54,760 nt of DNA from Circinella minor. Lineage: Eukaryota > Mucoromycota > Mucoromycetes > Mucorales > Lichtheimiaceae. This document shows, piece by piece, positions 11,525 through 23,897 of the stretch. The stretch is taken from positions 1 through 54,760 of the forward strand of contig JAEPRB010000259.1 in NCBI GenBank assembly GCA_016758965.1, given 5' to 3'. The position numbers were made by a program, and so were the translations under genes. The notes below the pieces were generated by a model that was not told the origin of the DNA, ran no database searches, and worked only from the letters and a program-made list of their open reading frames with translations. Every line of letters starts with the position of its first letter. Within the stretch, counting starts at the first letter, position 1.

Positions 11525-12815
11525 TTACCTTCGAATAAGTGTCAAAAATTCTTCCCGAGTTTTTGGGTTACTACGGAAACAACCCATCATACAACTTGTT
11601 GTTGTCGCACTACCAGGTTTCTAAATAATGAAATTAAATTTGTTTAGTATTTTTAATTATTTACTCTGCCTCTCCCCAATTATAATTTGAATTAATTCAA
11701 TTTTACCTGTACACCACTGCATGAAAAAAAAAAATGAAAAGGGAATTTAATAATAATTTAGCATAAAATGTACATAATAAACAACCCTGACACTATTTTT
11801 TTTTTTAAAAAAATACGTACCGCATACACATGCACAAATGAGATGCTTCCATGACAACAGCAACACCTTGTGGTTGTAGAATTTCCATAAGTGAAGTAGC
11901 AATTTGCTTAGTCACTCTTTCTTGAACTTGTAATCTAAATGATTTGTAAATTCACCAGTTAAAAATTATAGGTAAAAAAAATATACTCATCCACCCCCTC
12001 CCCCCGTGAGAAAAATAATACATCATCACTTCTCCCCCCCCCCATCTTTTGACATCCACACGTAAATATTTTACCTTCTTGTAAACATTTCAGCAATTCT
12101 AGCTAATTTACTAAGACCAACGACTCGACGATTAGGAATATAACCAATACTAATTTTACCAGTAAAAGGTACCATATGATGTTCACATAATGAAAATACA
12201 TCAACATCCTTTACAATCACCATTTCATCATGATCTATATAAATATATATATTAATATACATATATATATATATATATACATTTTCTTTCCCGTCCTAAC
12301 TATTTACCTTCTTCAAATACCGCATCATTGATAACATCTATAAAAAAAAAAAGGTTTAATAAAAAAATGACCTTTTGGGTTTATTCCCCAAAAAATAAAA
12401 AAAAAAAGGTTTTTTTTTACCTCGAATATTTTGTTCATAACCCTTTGTAAAAAACATTAATGCTTTAGCATATCTTTCAGGTGTTTTTAATAATCCATCT
12501 CTTTCTGGATCTTCACCAATACATGATAAAATCGTTTTTACTGCTTCAGCCATTTTTGCTGTTCTTTCTTCTTTTTCTTTTTCAGATTCATCTCTTCTTA
12601 CTCTTGCTCCTTTACCTTTTTTTTTTAAGGTCATATATTAGAATCTATATATATATCTGCCAACAGAAAAAAAGAAAAAAAAAAAAAAACTTACTTGGAT
12701 AACTAAGACCATCAATATCAACAGGAGTCCCTTGTCGACTAATGACTGAACGAGTTGACAAAATAGACGATTGAGAAGGTGAAAGTGTAGGTTTTGATTC
12801 GTCTTCAAATGACAT
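11525..12815 (-). CDS. FOL2: GTP cyclohydrolase I
   Basis: Catalyses GTP to 7,8-dihydroneopterin triphosphate, the first step of folate and tetrahydrobiopterin synthesis. Seven exons: 12815-12695, 12615-12421, 12337-12308, 12234-12075, 11934-11821, 11716-11707 and 11620-11525, giving 241 aa. A variable Ser-rich N-terminus is followed by the helical region with [18 protein letters not shown]. The zinc ligands are visible: C132 and H135 in [10 protein letters not shown], and C203 in [12 protein letters not shown]. The ending [11 protein letters not shown] is typical. The sixth exon is only 10 nt (codons for part of Arg, then Gly-Val-Gln) and is required to keep MRGVQKPGS in register. Intron 1 ends in an A-run plus G, which is a weak acceptor. 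The gene diverges from FGAM synthase. Confidence 0.95.
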
Positions 12816-12979
12816 TTTTTATTTTATTCCTTAATGAAGTGGAGTTGTTGTTAAGAAGAAAAAAGAGCAAGGAACCAGGAGCAAAAAAAAAAAAAAAAAA
12901 AAAAAAGTTAAAAAAAGAGATTATAAAAAAAAAAAAAACTCTCTGTGACCGGAAATGTTTAGATTATATATAAAGAAAA

Positions 12980-12990
12980 ATTGAGTCAAT
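12980..12990. promoter_or_regulatory. AP-1/Gcn4/Bas1-like site TGAGTCA
   Basis: The palindrome ATTGAGTCAAT contains the AP-1/Gcn4 core TGAGTCA, whose complement holds the yeast Bas1 core TGACTC. It lies about 165 bp upstream of the GTP cyclohydrolase I start and within the region shared with FGAM synthase. A CCAAT box in reverse orientation follows 4 bp later. Function is inferred only from known yeast site consensus. Confidence 0.4.
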
Positions 12991-13246
12991 TTTATTGGAT
13001 CAAAAGAGAATGGATTTTCGCACGGATCTTTTTCTTTTCTTTTTTTTCGGATGTTATGAAACCATATAAAAATGAGGGTTATTTTTTTTTTTAAATTGGA
13101 TGAATTAGAAATAATGAGTGATAATTCATTGGTTTTTGAAAATTTAGAGTGGAGAGAGAGAGAAAGAAAAAAGAGTTTTTCTTTTCTTTTTTGAATTAAA
13201 AAAAGAAAGGGTAATTAATATTAATACGTAAAAGAAGTATTTATTA

Positions 13247-13273
13247 ATGTCGACTGTCATGTCGACTGTCATG
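13247..13273. repeat. Tandem 12-bp duplication ATGTCGACTGTC x2
   Basis: Two perfect head-to-tail copies of ATGTCGACTGTC plus a third ATG, in otherwise low-complexity promoter DNA. Each copy contains the GTCGAC palindrome. Confidence 0.9.
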
Positions 13274-14012
13274 TTATACATAATAGTTAATTAAACAACT
13301 TTTTATTACCAAACTTATTACTTATTGATTAAAAAAAAAAAGACTTTTGAAAGGAAATAAAATTTTAATAAGAAAGTTTTTTTTTGACATGTGGGGGAGA
13401 CGATTCGACAAGTTTTCCCTGTCTTATGCAATGGGGGTTCATTTTTTTTTAAAAACTCAGCTTATGAATTATACTCTTTTGTGAATCCCCCCTCAAAAGG
13501 CAGAACAAAAAAAAAAGTTTAGGTTTTAGGGGGGGGTTGTGGATATATAATGAACCTTTTATAAAAATATTCTTTCAAAAACTAAAGAAAAAAAAAACAG
13601 ATTATTATTATTTATTTAAAAGAACTTAAAGAAGATCTACATAAGAGGAGGAAGGAGGGGGGGAGGGGGGATGGAGGAAAGAAATAATTAGTTTTTGTGG
13701 GTGGCTTTGGTTTAAACAAAATAGATGCACTTTGACTAATCTTTTTCTTTTTGAGACGGTTTTTTCTTTTAGAAACTTATTAGATGGTATCTTATCCTGG
13801 TGTTATATATATTCTATGAGGTTTTTTTGGGGGGCCGTTCAAGCTGAGATGCAGATGGTTAAAGATTTGTTTTAACATAAAAGGGAATATTATAATCCCC
13901 GCTCTTGATTTTTAGGACAAAGATCTACCCTCTTTTTTTTTTTTTTTTTTTTTTACCCACTCTCTTTTCCCCTTCACCCTTTCCTCTTCTTAAAAAAAAA
14001 GAAAAACGCGCC

Positions 14013-15020
14013 ATGTTGGTGTTGCCTGGTACTTCTGCTCTCTCTGAATTTAAGAGCAAGAGTATTCTCAAGGATATTCAAAAAAAAGTTCCTTCAGTTA
14101 CAAGTATTGCTGGACTTTTTGTTCATTTTGTTCAACCCCGATCAGAAGAAGCCAAAGTATTATTACAAAACGAATCTACCAGTGAAGGCAAGATCTTACG
14201 TAGTCTTTTACATTATGGTAATAACCCCATTGATAATACAAGTGCTTCTACCATTGCTCATTTCTTGAGTACCAATGAACAACCTTCTCAGGCAACGGTT
14301 GTCATTATTGTTCCACGTGCTGGTACTATTTCACCATGGTCTTCCAAGGCTACCAATATTGCACACTTGTGTACACTTGAAAATCAAGTAGAACGCGTCG
14401 AACGAGGTGTTGCTTTTATTATTACCAAAGCCGATGCATCTTCATTAGCACCTAATGAATTATCTACATTTTCTGACTTGTTACACGATCGAATGACACA
14501 AACTGTCAATACCGAATTACCTGCCTCCGAATCCGTATTCAAGCATGGTACACCTGCTCCTTTAACAGTCGTCGAATTATTAGGTCAAGAGGGTATGGCA
14601 AATCCTGATATTGCACGTGAAAAATTGGTCAAGGCCAATAAAGAATTGGGTTTAGCTTTAGCTACGGATGAAATTGATTATTTAATTGAAGCGTTTGTTG
14701 GAAGTGGGGATGCATTAAAACGTAACCCTACCGATGTGGAATTATTCATGTTTGCTCAAGTCAATTCAGAACATTGTCGTCACAAGATTTTTGGTGCCGA
14801 TTGGACTATTGATAATGATAAAAAACCGCATTCATTATTTGGTATGATTCGTAATACACATAAAGTCAGTCCTCAATATACATTATCAGCTTATTCTGAT
14901 AATGCAGCTGTCTTGGAAGGTTTTAAAGCAACTCGATTTGCTCCTTCTGTTGCATCCAATAATTCTTATGAACATTATGAAGAAGATGTCCATTATCTTG
15001 CAAAGGTATTTAAAAAAAAA

Positions 15021-15066
<46 letters not shown>

Positions 15067-18000
15067 TGAAAAAGAAAAAAAAAAAAGAAGCGATATTCAT
15101 AAATTAATTTTATACTTATAGGTTGAAACACATAACCATCCTACTGCGGTTTCTCCTTTCCCTGGTGCATCTACTGGTTCGGGTGGTGAAATTCGTGATG
15201 AAGGTGCTGTTGGTCAAGGTTCTAAACCAAAGGCCGGTCTTGTTGGTTTTACCGTTTCTAATTTGTTAATTCCTGGTCATATTCAACCATGGGAAACTGA
15301 TTTTGGTCGTCCAAGTCATGTTGCTTCTGCATTTGATATTATGATGGAAGCTCCTTTAGGTGGTGCTGCATTTAATAATGAATTTGGTCGTCCTGCAATT
15401 ACAGGTTATTTCCGTACATTTGCTGAACAAGTGCCTGTGACTGAAACTACATCTGAAATTCGTGGTTATCATAAACCTATCATGATTGCTGGTGGTGTAG
15501 GTAGTGTTCGTCCAGCTCATGTCTTAAAAAAACCCATTAATCCTGGTGCTCATTTAATTGTTCTTGGTGGTCCTAGTATGTTGATTGGTTTGGGTGGTGG
15601 TGCTGCTAGTTCCATGGCTTCTGGACAAAGTAGTGCTGATTTGGATTTTGCATCTGTTCAACGTGATAATCCAGAAATGGAAAGACGGGCTCAACAAGTC
15701 ATTGATTTCTGTAATGCTCTTGGTGAAGATACTCCTATTGAATCTATTCACGATGTAGGTGCCGGTGGTCTTTCCAATGCACTTCCTGAAATTGTTCATG
15801 ACAGTGATTTAGGTGCTGAAATTGAACTTCGTAAAGTACCTTGTGATGATAATAGTATGTCTCCCATGGAAATTTGGTGTAACGAATCTCAAGAACGTTA
15901 TGTCCTTGCTGTGTCACCTGCCAAAATTAAGGTTTTTGAAGAATTATGTGTTCGTGAACGTTGTCCTTATGGTATTGTGGGTACGGCGACTGCTGAAAAA
16001 CGTTTGGTCGTCAAGGATTCTCTTTTGAATAATGTTCCTATTGATCTTCCTATGCCTGTTCTTTTCGGTAAACCACCTAAAATGTCCCGTGTCACTGAAA
16101 CACGTACTCCATTGCGTGTACCTTTCGATTCTAGTTTGAAATCTTATTTACCTCAAGCTACTACAGTCACTGATGTATTGACTGAATCAGCTTCGCGTGT
16201 ACTTCAATTACCTGCTGTTGCATCCAAATCCTTCTTGATTACTATTGGTGATCGTTCTATTACTGCATTAGTCGCTCGTGATCAATTCGTGGGTCCATGG
16301 CAAGTACCTGTAGCTGATGTGGCTGTTACTACTACTTCATATGGTCAAAATATTATTACAGGTGAAGCCATGGCTATGGGTGAACGTACACCTTTGGCTT
16401 TATTATCTCCTGCTGCATCGGCTCGTATGGCTGTAGGTGAATGCCTTACCAACATGGCTGCTGCTAATATTAAAGATATTGGACATATTCGCATGTCAGC
16501 CAATTGGATGTGTGCTGCTAATCATGATGGTGAAGGTGCTGGTCTTTACGATGCCGTTCAAGCTGTAGGTCTTGACCTTTGTCCTCAACTTGGTATTGCT
16601 ATTCCTGTCGGTAAAGATTCCATGTCAATGAAGATGAAATGGAATGATGAACAAGGTGATAAGGAAGTCACTGCACCTCTTTCATTGATTATTACTGGTT
16701 TTGCACCTGTCATCAATAATCACAAGACTTATACACCTGAATTACGTAATGTTCAAAATACAGTGTTGGTCTTTCTGGATCTTGCCAATGGTAAACAACG
16801 TTTGGGTGGTTCTTCTCTTGCTCAAGTTTATAAGCAAATTGGTCATGAAGCTCCTGATGTAGAAGACCCTATTGTTCTCAAGAATTTCTTTAATGCTATG
16901 CAATATGCTAAAGAACAAGAAGGTCTTGTTTTGGCTTACCATGATCGATCCGATGGTGGTTTATTTGCTACTATTGTTGAAATGTGTTTTGCTGGTCATG
17001 TGGGTGCTCAAGTCCAATTGGATGAAATTGTACAAAATGGGGATGTTGTTGCTGCTCTTTATAATGAAGAATTGGGTGCTGTTGTTCAAGTAGAACAAGA
17101 TCGTTTGAATGAATTTGAAACATTGATGTCTGGTGCTGGTGTGACTACTTATAAGATGGGTACTGTGACACCTCATACAAATGATGAACAAGATATCATT
17201 TCATTCAACTTTGGTAAACAATCTGTATTTGCTACTAGTCGTATTGAATTATTCCGATTATGGAATAAGACTTCTTATTTGATGCAATCGCATCGTGATA
17301 ATGCTGATTGTGCCAAGATTGAATATGACAATGTATTGGATAACAAGGATCCTGGTCTTCATTATGAACTTACATTTGATCCTGCTCAAGATGTCACTGC
17401 TGGTCTTACCAAACGTCCTCGTGTAGCTATTTTACGTGATCAAGGTGTCAATGGTCAAATTGATATGGCATTTGCATTCCATTTAGCTGGTTTTGAAGCC
17501 GTGGATGTTCATATGACAGATATCATTTCACAAAAGGTGTCGTTAAAGGACTTTGTTGGTTTAGCTGCTTGTGGTGGTTTCTCTTATGGTGATGTATTGG
17601 GTGCTGGTGCAGGTTGGGCTAAATCTGTTCTTTTACATCCTCATGCACGTGCCGAATTCTCTCACTTTTTCAATGAACGTCAAGATACATTTGCTTTAGG
17701 TGTATGTAATGGTTGTCAATTCTTGAGTAATTTGACTGAATTGATTCCTGGTGCTCAAGGTGTATGGCCACGTTTTATGCGTAATAAGAGTGAACAATTT
17801 GAAGCACGTACAGTTATGGTTGAAATTCAAGAAACCAATAGTATTTTCTTGGATGGTATGTCTGGTTCAAGATTCCCTATTGCTGTAGCTCATGGTGAAG
17901 GTTATGCTCAATTTGAAAATAAGGATGTATTGGGATCTTTCAAAGAACAAGGATTAACTGCTGTTCGTTATGTGGATAATTATGGAAAAGCAACTGAACA

Positions 18001-18208
18001 ATATCCTTATAATCCTAATGGATCTCCTGAAGGTATTACTGCTGTTCAAACACCTAATGGTCGTGTACTAGCCATGATGCCACATCCTGAACGTGTTGTT
18101 CTCAAAGAAAGTAATTCATGGTATCCTGTGGATGAAAATTGGGGTCAAGTAGGTCCATGGCTTCGTCTTTTCCGTAATGCTCGTAAATGGGTTGGCGATA
18201 ACTATTAA
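14013..18208 (+). CDS. ADE6: Phosphoribosylformylglycinamidine synthase
   Basis: Single-chain FGAM synthase, converting FGAR plus glutamine and ATP to FGAM in de novo purine synthesis. The exons 14013-15005 and 15122-18208 give 1359 aa, the same size class as yeast Ade6. I chose the ATG at 14013 (context GCGCCATG) over one at 13905, because the extra residues are encoded by poly-T. The order is PurS-like N-terminus, linker, synthetase halves ([42 protein letters not shown]) and a C-terminal glutamine amidotransferase. In the last domain the nucleophile is C1193 in GVCNGCQF and H1319/E1321 lie in PHPERV. The single intron carries (GA)18. Codons are enriched for GGT, GCT and CGT, as in a well-expressed gene. 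Confidence 0.97.
15025..15060. repeat. (GA)18 in ADE6 intron
   Basis: A pure GA dinucleotide repeat inside the only intron of the FGAM synthase gene (15006-15121). It begins 19 bp after the donor site. Confidence 0.9.
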
Positions 18209-18262
18209 ATTATTATTATTACAAAAGCAAAACTATATAAAACAATTTAAACCATATCATAT

Positions 18263-18298
<36 letters not shown>

Positions 18299-18841
18299 CA
18301 TTCATCCATTTTTTTTCTTTCACATTCTTATTATTGTAATCTAACTCTCTCCGTCTTTTTTTTTTTTTTATCATTGCATATTGTTATTATCACCTTTTTA
18401 TTATTATTATTCTGCTCATGCAAAAAGCAATTTTTTTTTATACACATTGAATTAAATTTTGGAAATTTATATTATCTTTTTTTTTATATTCAGGGAGTAA
18501 GGTATTCATAGTTTTTTTTATTTATTTTTTTTTCTTATCGAGGAAGTATGTAACCTCTCAAAATTTTGAAATGTTTATAAAAAAAGGTGGAAGAGAGGTT
18601 TTTGAACTACAGAACAGTATCATATAAACTTTTTTTTTTCTTTTTTGCTACGTATAAATCAAATAAACTGATAATGATCACGAATATGATATACAAATAT
18701 TCGCTCACTAGCATTGTGTGCTACGTATATAACTCATATATTACCCAATTAAATGAATATGTTTTTTCTTTTTTTCGTAGGTACGACAAAATAAAATGTC
18801 ACCTCCACTTTACATCATTATTATTATCATCAGTACTGTTA
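18209..18841. other. Convergent 3' intergenic region
   Basis: Spacer between ADE6 and the TPR/F-box gene. It contains (CA)n then (TA)n at 18264-18299, T-runs, and no recognisable gene. Confidence 0.6.
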
Positions 18842-20866
18842 TTAGAACAAAACATCTCTTATTACTAGATCGTTAGATGAAATTTTTGCAATTTGGTCGA
18901 GTTCATCCTGACTGAATTCATCATCAATACGATAAAGGTCAATATAATGTAATGATTTGCTAGTTGCAAGTATTTTCAAATCATCCCTTTGGATATTGAA
19001 ATAACAAAGTCGCAACCACTCAAGTAACGGTAGTTGGGAAATGTTCTGTGCCAACGTCTTAAAAACCGTATAATCGTTACAGTAAAGACCATTCATAGTA
19101 AGATGAGTCAAACTCTTGATTTTAGATGCAGTAAAGACAATATGATCGTTCATTCCGTTGACATACTCAAACTGTAAATTTGTTAACAGTGATGATGTTG
19201 ATGATGCTAAAGTTGTTGCTGTGAGGATGGCATTGCTGTTGTTACTTCGCCTCTCAAATATCTTCACAACATCGTGCATTTTGTCAGGATCAAAGCTACA
19301 TCCCACCAGAATAAGTGTTGTAATTTTGGGCATCTTAGTAATAGCATCCAATACATTGTTCGGGATCATGCCTTGGCTATATAACTTGAAATTTTGTAAA
19401 TTGGGGGTCTGTTGGTTGTTGGCGCTGTTGTCATTGTTTATTATCCTTATTATGGCAGGTAAGATGTATTTACAAATCGTTGAGTCATCCACAGTATCCA
19501 TATCATAAGTACACAAGTTGAGTCCAATTAAGTTTGTTAACGGAAACAGATGCAAAACATCTGCCCATTTTCTCCAGTCGTTGTCATTACTACTTGTATT
19601 TCCAAATAAAGTAATCGATAGATAAGATAAAGTAAGACGGTGACTTTTAATCAACTGTAATAACGAGTTTGGTGAAGTAATACCAGAAACTTCAATATGC
19701 TCTAAGCCAAGTGAATTATTATTCACTGTAATATTATCATCGTCGTTCGACTCTGTCTTGAATGAAAGAACGTAATGGGGTGCTTGATCATGATTTACGT
19801 AAAGTTCATGGATGCTCTGACCATGTTTTTGAATTGCTGTATAAATGTTATCGTCACAATAAAATATGACTAAATATGAAAGATATGGCGAATGTTTCAA
19901 AAATTTTTGTAACTCGGTGCTATTCATTTTGTCTTCTTTACATGTTGAGGAACATATTAGTTCTTTTAATAATAATGTTTTATGTTGTTTTGTTATTGTA
20001 ATTGGCATTAATACTTGGTAATGAGAATTGACAACATATCGTAACTTCGTGAGGTTATTGCAAATATTGAGAATATCAGATAAGGTCGGAAGATCAGTAC
20101 TCTCGCTTCTTAATTCTAGATCTAGAGTCGTCAATGTCTTGGAAAACACATTCAAGACAGAAGGCAACTTTGCATATGAAATAGGACCTTCAAAATCCAC
20201 TAATTCATAGAGAATAAACTAATAGTTTAATTTGAATGTTCTTCTTTCTTGTTATAATTACTTACCAGTTCTATCTTGTATAATCTTTAATGATCGCATT
20301 TTTGAAAACTTGATGGTTCGAAAAAGTTCAAATAGTGTTTCTAATGGTGAGTTACAAATTATTTCAATTTCTTGTACATGTTGACAGATTGAAGGTAAAA
20401 GCATATGGTGTGGTGATACCATGTCATTTTTTGAACGCCTATTTCCAAACGATATTCGTTTCCAAAATTTAGAATAATCAAGAACAATGTTACGCCAAGT
20501 GGAACATATACGTGAATAAGGTGTGATTGAGTCTTGATCAAAATAATTATCAAAAATATAATGTATAATATCAAGGGGAAGTTGACCCAGAATATCCATA
20601 CGGCAGTTCTTACGTGATTCTGCTTCTTGTTTTCCTTGACGTAATGCTTCATATTCCTTGTGCTTTGTTGAGACTTGATTCAAGCCCATATTGAAAACCT
20701 TGATTGCTTTTTCTTGTTTTCCGTGATCTTTATAGCAATGACCAGCAATAAGATACCCTGTAGGATCTTTGGGACTACATGTAATCATATTCCAAGCCCT
20801 TCGTAATTCATTTTTATATTTTCCTTCTGAGGCCCGTGTTTTAGTTTCTACTTTAGGTGATTCCAT
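18842..20866 (-). CDS. TPR / F-box / leucine-rich-repeat protein
   Basis: A likely substrate receptor of an SCF ubiquitin ligase. Exons 20866-20266 and 20199-18842 give 652 aa. Residues about 18-70 (AWNMITCSPKDPTGYLIAGH then CYKDHGKQEKAIKVFNMGL) read as a TPR helix pair. An F-box follows at about 92-135 (LGQLPLDIIHYIFDNYF...SRICSTWRNIVLDYSKFW). The large second exon carries irregular leucine-rich repeats to the C-terminus (LTTLDLELR, LTNLIGLNLCTYDMD, LTHLTMNGLYC, LLEWLRLCYFNI). TPR, F-box and LRR in this order recalls fission yeast Pof3/yeast Dia2, but such genes are multi-copy in early-diverging fungi, so orthology is not claimed. The acceptor at 20200 was chosen because the preceding AG leads to an early stop. 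Confidence 0.88.
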
Positions 20867-22589
20867 TTTAAAATATATATATTCAGATGGCTCTTGTTAA
20901 ATATCTGTTTTGTTTTGTTTTCTTAGATTAGCCAGTTAATTCCAATGAAGTTAATTATAAAATAGATTGAATGAACTTCAAAGTAAAAAGAGAAGAGAAA
21001 TTACAAATTATATATGCAACTCATTCACTGACGGTATTTAAGGGGGGGGGAAGGTTTTCAGCCAATGAAATTAAATTTAATTCTGTAATCCTTTCCGTAA
21101 TCTCCTTGTAATTGGTATTACAGGATATGTTCCCCTTTAATTTGGAAATCGTTGCTAGTTCAAAAGATATAGGAGGCGCATGTCAATTTTGAGAACCGGT
21201 ATCTTAGTAACATGGTACGCTCCTCCTTCTTTACTTATCTAAAATATCCACGATCTCAATAATAATTATTGGCAGTATGTTTAACCTCTATTGTCAATTG
21301 AACAGATAATTACTCTTTATTCTACTCATAAAATATACTCAAAAATCACTGAAGCAAAAAAAAAAAAAAATACGTACAGAAGAGCGCTAATAAATAATGT
21401 AATATAATTATACAAAAAATCCAATAACAAAGGATTGAAGGAGTATGGCACTGATCAAAAAGGGTTACTAAATGTGGACACATATCAGTAATAATATATC
21501 ATGTTTGTCTCATATTAAATAAAATAAATTACAGGAAAAAGACATATAAAGTGTAATTATTATAGAACGGGTGGGGTTATAAGAAGAGCAAGTGAAAAAG
21601 GATCATTATAAGATAAAGGAATGATTTGTATATACAAATTACAAGGTAAGAAAGTATCATTTATAAATAGGAAAGAAGAAAGAAATTAACCCATAGCAGA
21701 ACAAAAAAAAAAGGTGACATACGTAAAAGTAGGATAATGTTAAATACGTACGTATAAAAAAAAATAGCTTCTAGAAATCTCTTTTAGAAGTTATAAACTT
21801 TATCTTGTGACTGGTGGTAGACTTTTCTTGAGCCAAGATGTTAACCCTTATCATAAACAAGATTTTTTATTGCATCGTTATATGAAACATTGTTGAATGA
21901 ATCGAGTACACAAGCATCAGGCACAAAAACACTTTGAAAGATAGCGGTACAGTTTTCAAATGTGATTTTCTTTGTTAGAATAAACTCAAGTTAGAAAATC
22001 CTGAGAATCAATTTCAAAATGCTAGGTACATATAGAAGTTATCATATTCATCAGATTTGCTTGACTGTTATGATAATGCAGCCTCTTCAGTAACATCAAC
22101 TTGAATATCGTTTTACGATCATAGTTTTTCGACTATGAAAAAGTTTTCGTCGACAGTTCTTGTTAGGTACATACGTTTTGTAAGTGGCTACGGTGCGAGC
22201 CTTACTCTTAGTGAGAGCTATTGAAATACGGTTTGATTTATATTGACATTTTTGAGATTCTTTATCAATGGCTGTTGCTTGTAGTAAAAAGAAAAAAAAT
22301 ACGGGAAGTTTAGATCCATTATGAAATCAAAATGAATCAATAAAATATTTTACAAAATATCTGGATCTTATATTCTCACACACTCAAAGTTTTATGATTT
22401 CCCGTTGCAAACGAGAATTGGAACAGTAGTAACTTGTAGATTTTATAGTTCTAATTTCTACGTAAAAAGCACAACTCTTTCTGTACATCATGGTTTCACT
22501 CACTTTTGAGTAATTATAAGCCCGTAAGTCTAGGTAGCTGTATGCCATGTGGTTTATTATATCAATTAAAATAGCCCAAATATACATAC

Positions 22590-22911
22590 TCTCCTGGGCT
22601 TAATCCTATAGAGCAATTATAGGCAGTAGAAAAGAGTACGATTAAGCGCCTTAGATTTTTTTGCATGAAGACATTTTATCAAGAAACAAAATTATATACG
22701 TAAGGGTCCAAAAGTATGAAAAAAAAAATACATCAGAGACCTTGCACAAGTGATGAGATAAATGTCGAAAGAAGGAATCTATGTAATGGTGCGTATTGGC
22801 AATCACATCACAAGACAATATCACAGCGATTAAAAAAAAAAAAAGGTAACCCATTTTTCTATGTACTATAGTTCATATAGCATTGGCAAGTATTTTTTGG
22901 ACCACCCAGTG
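22590..22911 (+). mobile_element. Decayed Tc1/mariner transposase C-terminus and end
   Basis: On the plus strand, bases 22587-22619 read YSPGLNPIEQL. This matches the conserved block around the third catalytic acidic residue of Tc1/mariner DDE transposases (YSP-D/E-LNPIE-x-x-W). The following Trp codon is a TAG stop, and then comes AVEKSTIKR, which resembles the usual Lys-rich continuation. About 240 bp later, 22891-22911 (TATTTTTTGGACCACCCAGTG) has the form of a Tc1-type inverted terminal repeat ending in CAGTG. No intact upstream frame or left inverted repeat was found, so this is a relic. Confidence 0.65.
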
Positions 22912-23880
22912 TTAAAAATAATCCTGACCACTTGTTCAGCTGCGCGCAAATAATGAAAGAAATCTGAAAGTTCACACTCAAGGCATAGCTTTCTTTCGCT
23001 ATACATATACGTCATGAATGAAAAGTAAGAATCGCTGAGCAGGTGCACGATAGGATAGATAATAATGATAAGTATACCAACCAAAAAATATGCCATTAGT
23101 ACTGTGTATAATAGCCTTTTCTTTTTTTTTGGGGGGTGGTTCACATTGAAGTTATTTGGATCACCGAACGTCAATGGCCCTCCAGAGGAAATTGACACAA
23201 GATGGAGATACTAACAGGTAATAGATCCAACAACATAAGCTATTTTTCATATATGCAGTTAAATCAAAGAATATTTCCCACACATTAATGTCGTTTATCT
23301 ATCACTGTACGGTAAGAGTAATAATGGACATTTAGTTTCAGAAAAAGAAGTTGTTATAGTATAGTATATATCTGACACGCTTCTTTTTTTTTATTATGAT
23401 TTTTTTTTATTTTTTTGGTGTTTGCTCGGATCACTTTGTTCATTTATGACCAGTTTGTGGCACAAACATTGACTTTTTATCTTGAATGTCAAAATTCTAT
23501 CACGGATCATTTCAACGTACGTACAAAATACCTTATGCCCACTGTTTCTAGTTTCTATATCAGCCGTCCCCCGGCCAGCCATTTTTGTTTCCGAATTTAT
23601 TGATTTTTTAACTTATTTATTACAAAAGTGTTAATATTATTTATGCAAAAAAAAAAAAAAAAAGGGTTATATCAATTTTCTGGTATCCCCCTTTCTATTA
23701 TGTCTATATTTCCTCTTCTCTCAAGTATCATTCGATTTTCCTGGATCCATTGGATATTTCCTTGAAAATGCAAGTGATGACCTAAGAATTATTTGGAGTT
23801 GATAGAAAAAATATAGGATTAACTTTTTTTTTTAAAAAAAAAACAACTTGAAAACACTCTCAGATTTTGTTAGTAAAAAA

Positions 23881-23897
23881 AAAAGCACTGTGCTTTT
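23881..23897 (-). terminator. Hairpin plus U-tract just after ATG29 stop
   Basis: AAAAGCAC-T-GTGCTTTT is a perfect inverted repeat with a one-base centre. It lies 5 nt past the ATG29 stop on the minus strand and runs directly into a T-run. It has the form of an intrinsic terminator, but nuclear protein genes do not use these. Any role, for example as a 3' UTR structure, is unproven. Confidence 0.35.

Larger units (their letters stand above)
12816..14012. promoter_or_regulatory. Divergent GCH1/ADE6 promoter region
   Basis: A 1.2-kb spacer between GTP cyclohydrolase I and FGAM synthase start codons. It holds a TGAGTCA palindrome (12982-12988), an ATTGG/CCAAT element (12994-12998), a tandem 12-bp duplication (13247-13273), and several A/T and G runs. 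I see no coding frame in it. Confidence 0.6.

Noticed and set aside
13905..14012. Upstream ATG extending FGAM synthase by 36 residues
   Set aside because: The extension is mostly poly-Phe/Pro/Lys from homopolymers. The ATG at 14013 matches the family N-terminus length.
22866..23198. 110-aa minus-strand frame with a hydrophobic segment
   Set aside because: Its C-terminal part is translated from the transposon end sequence, and there is no family resemblance or intron evidence.
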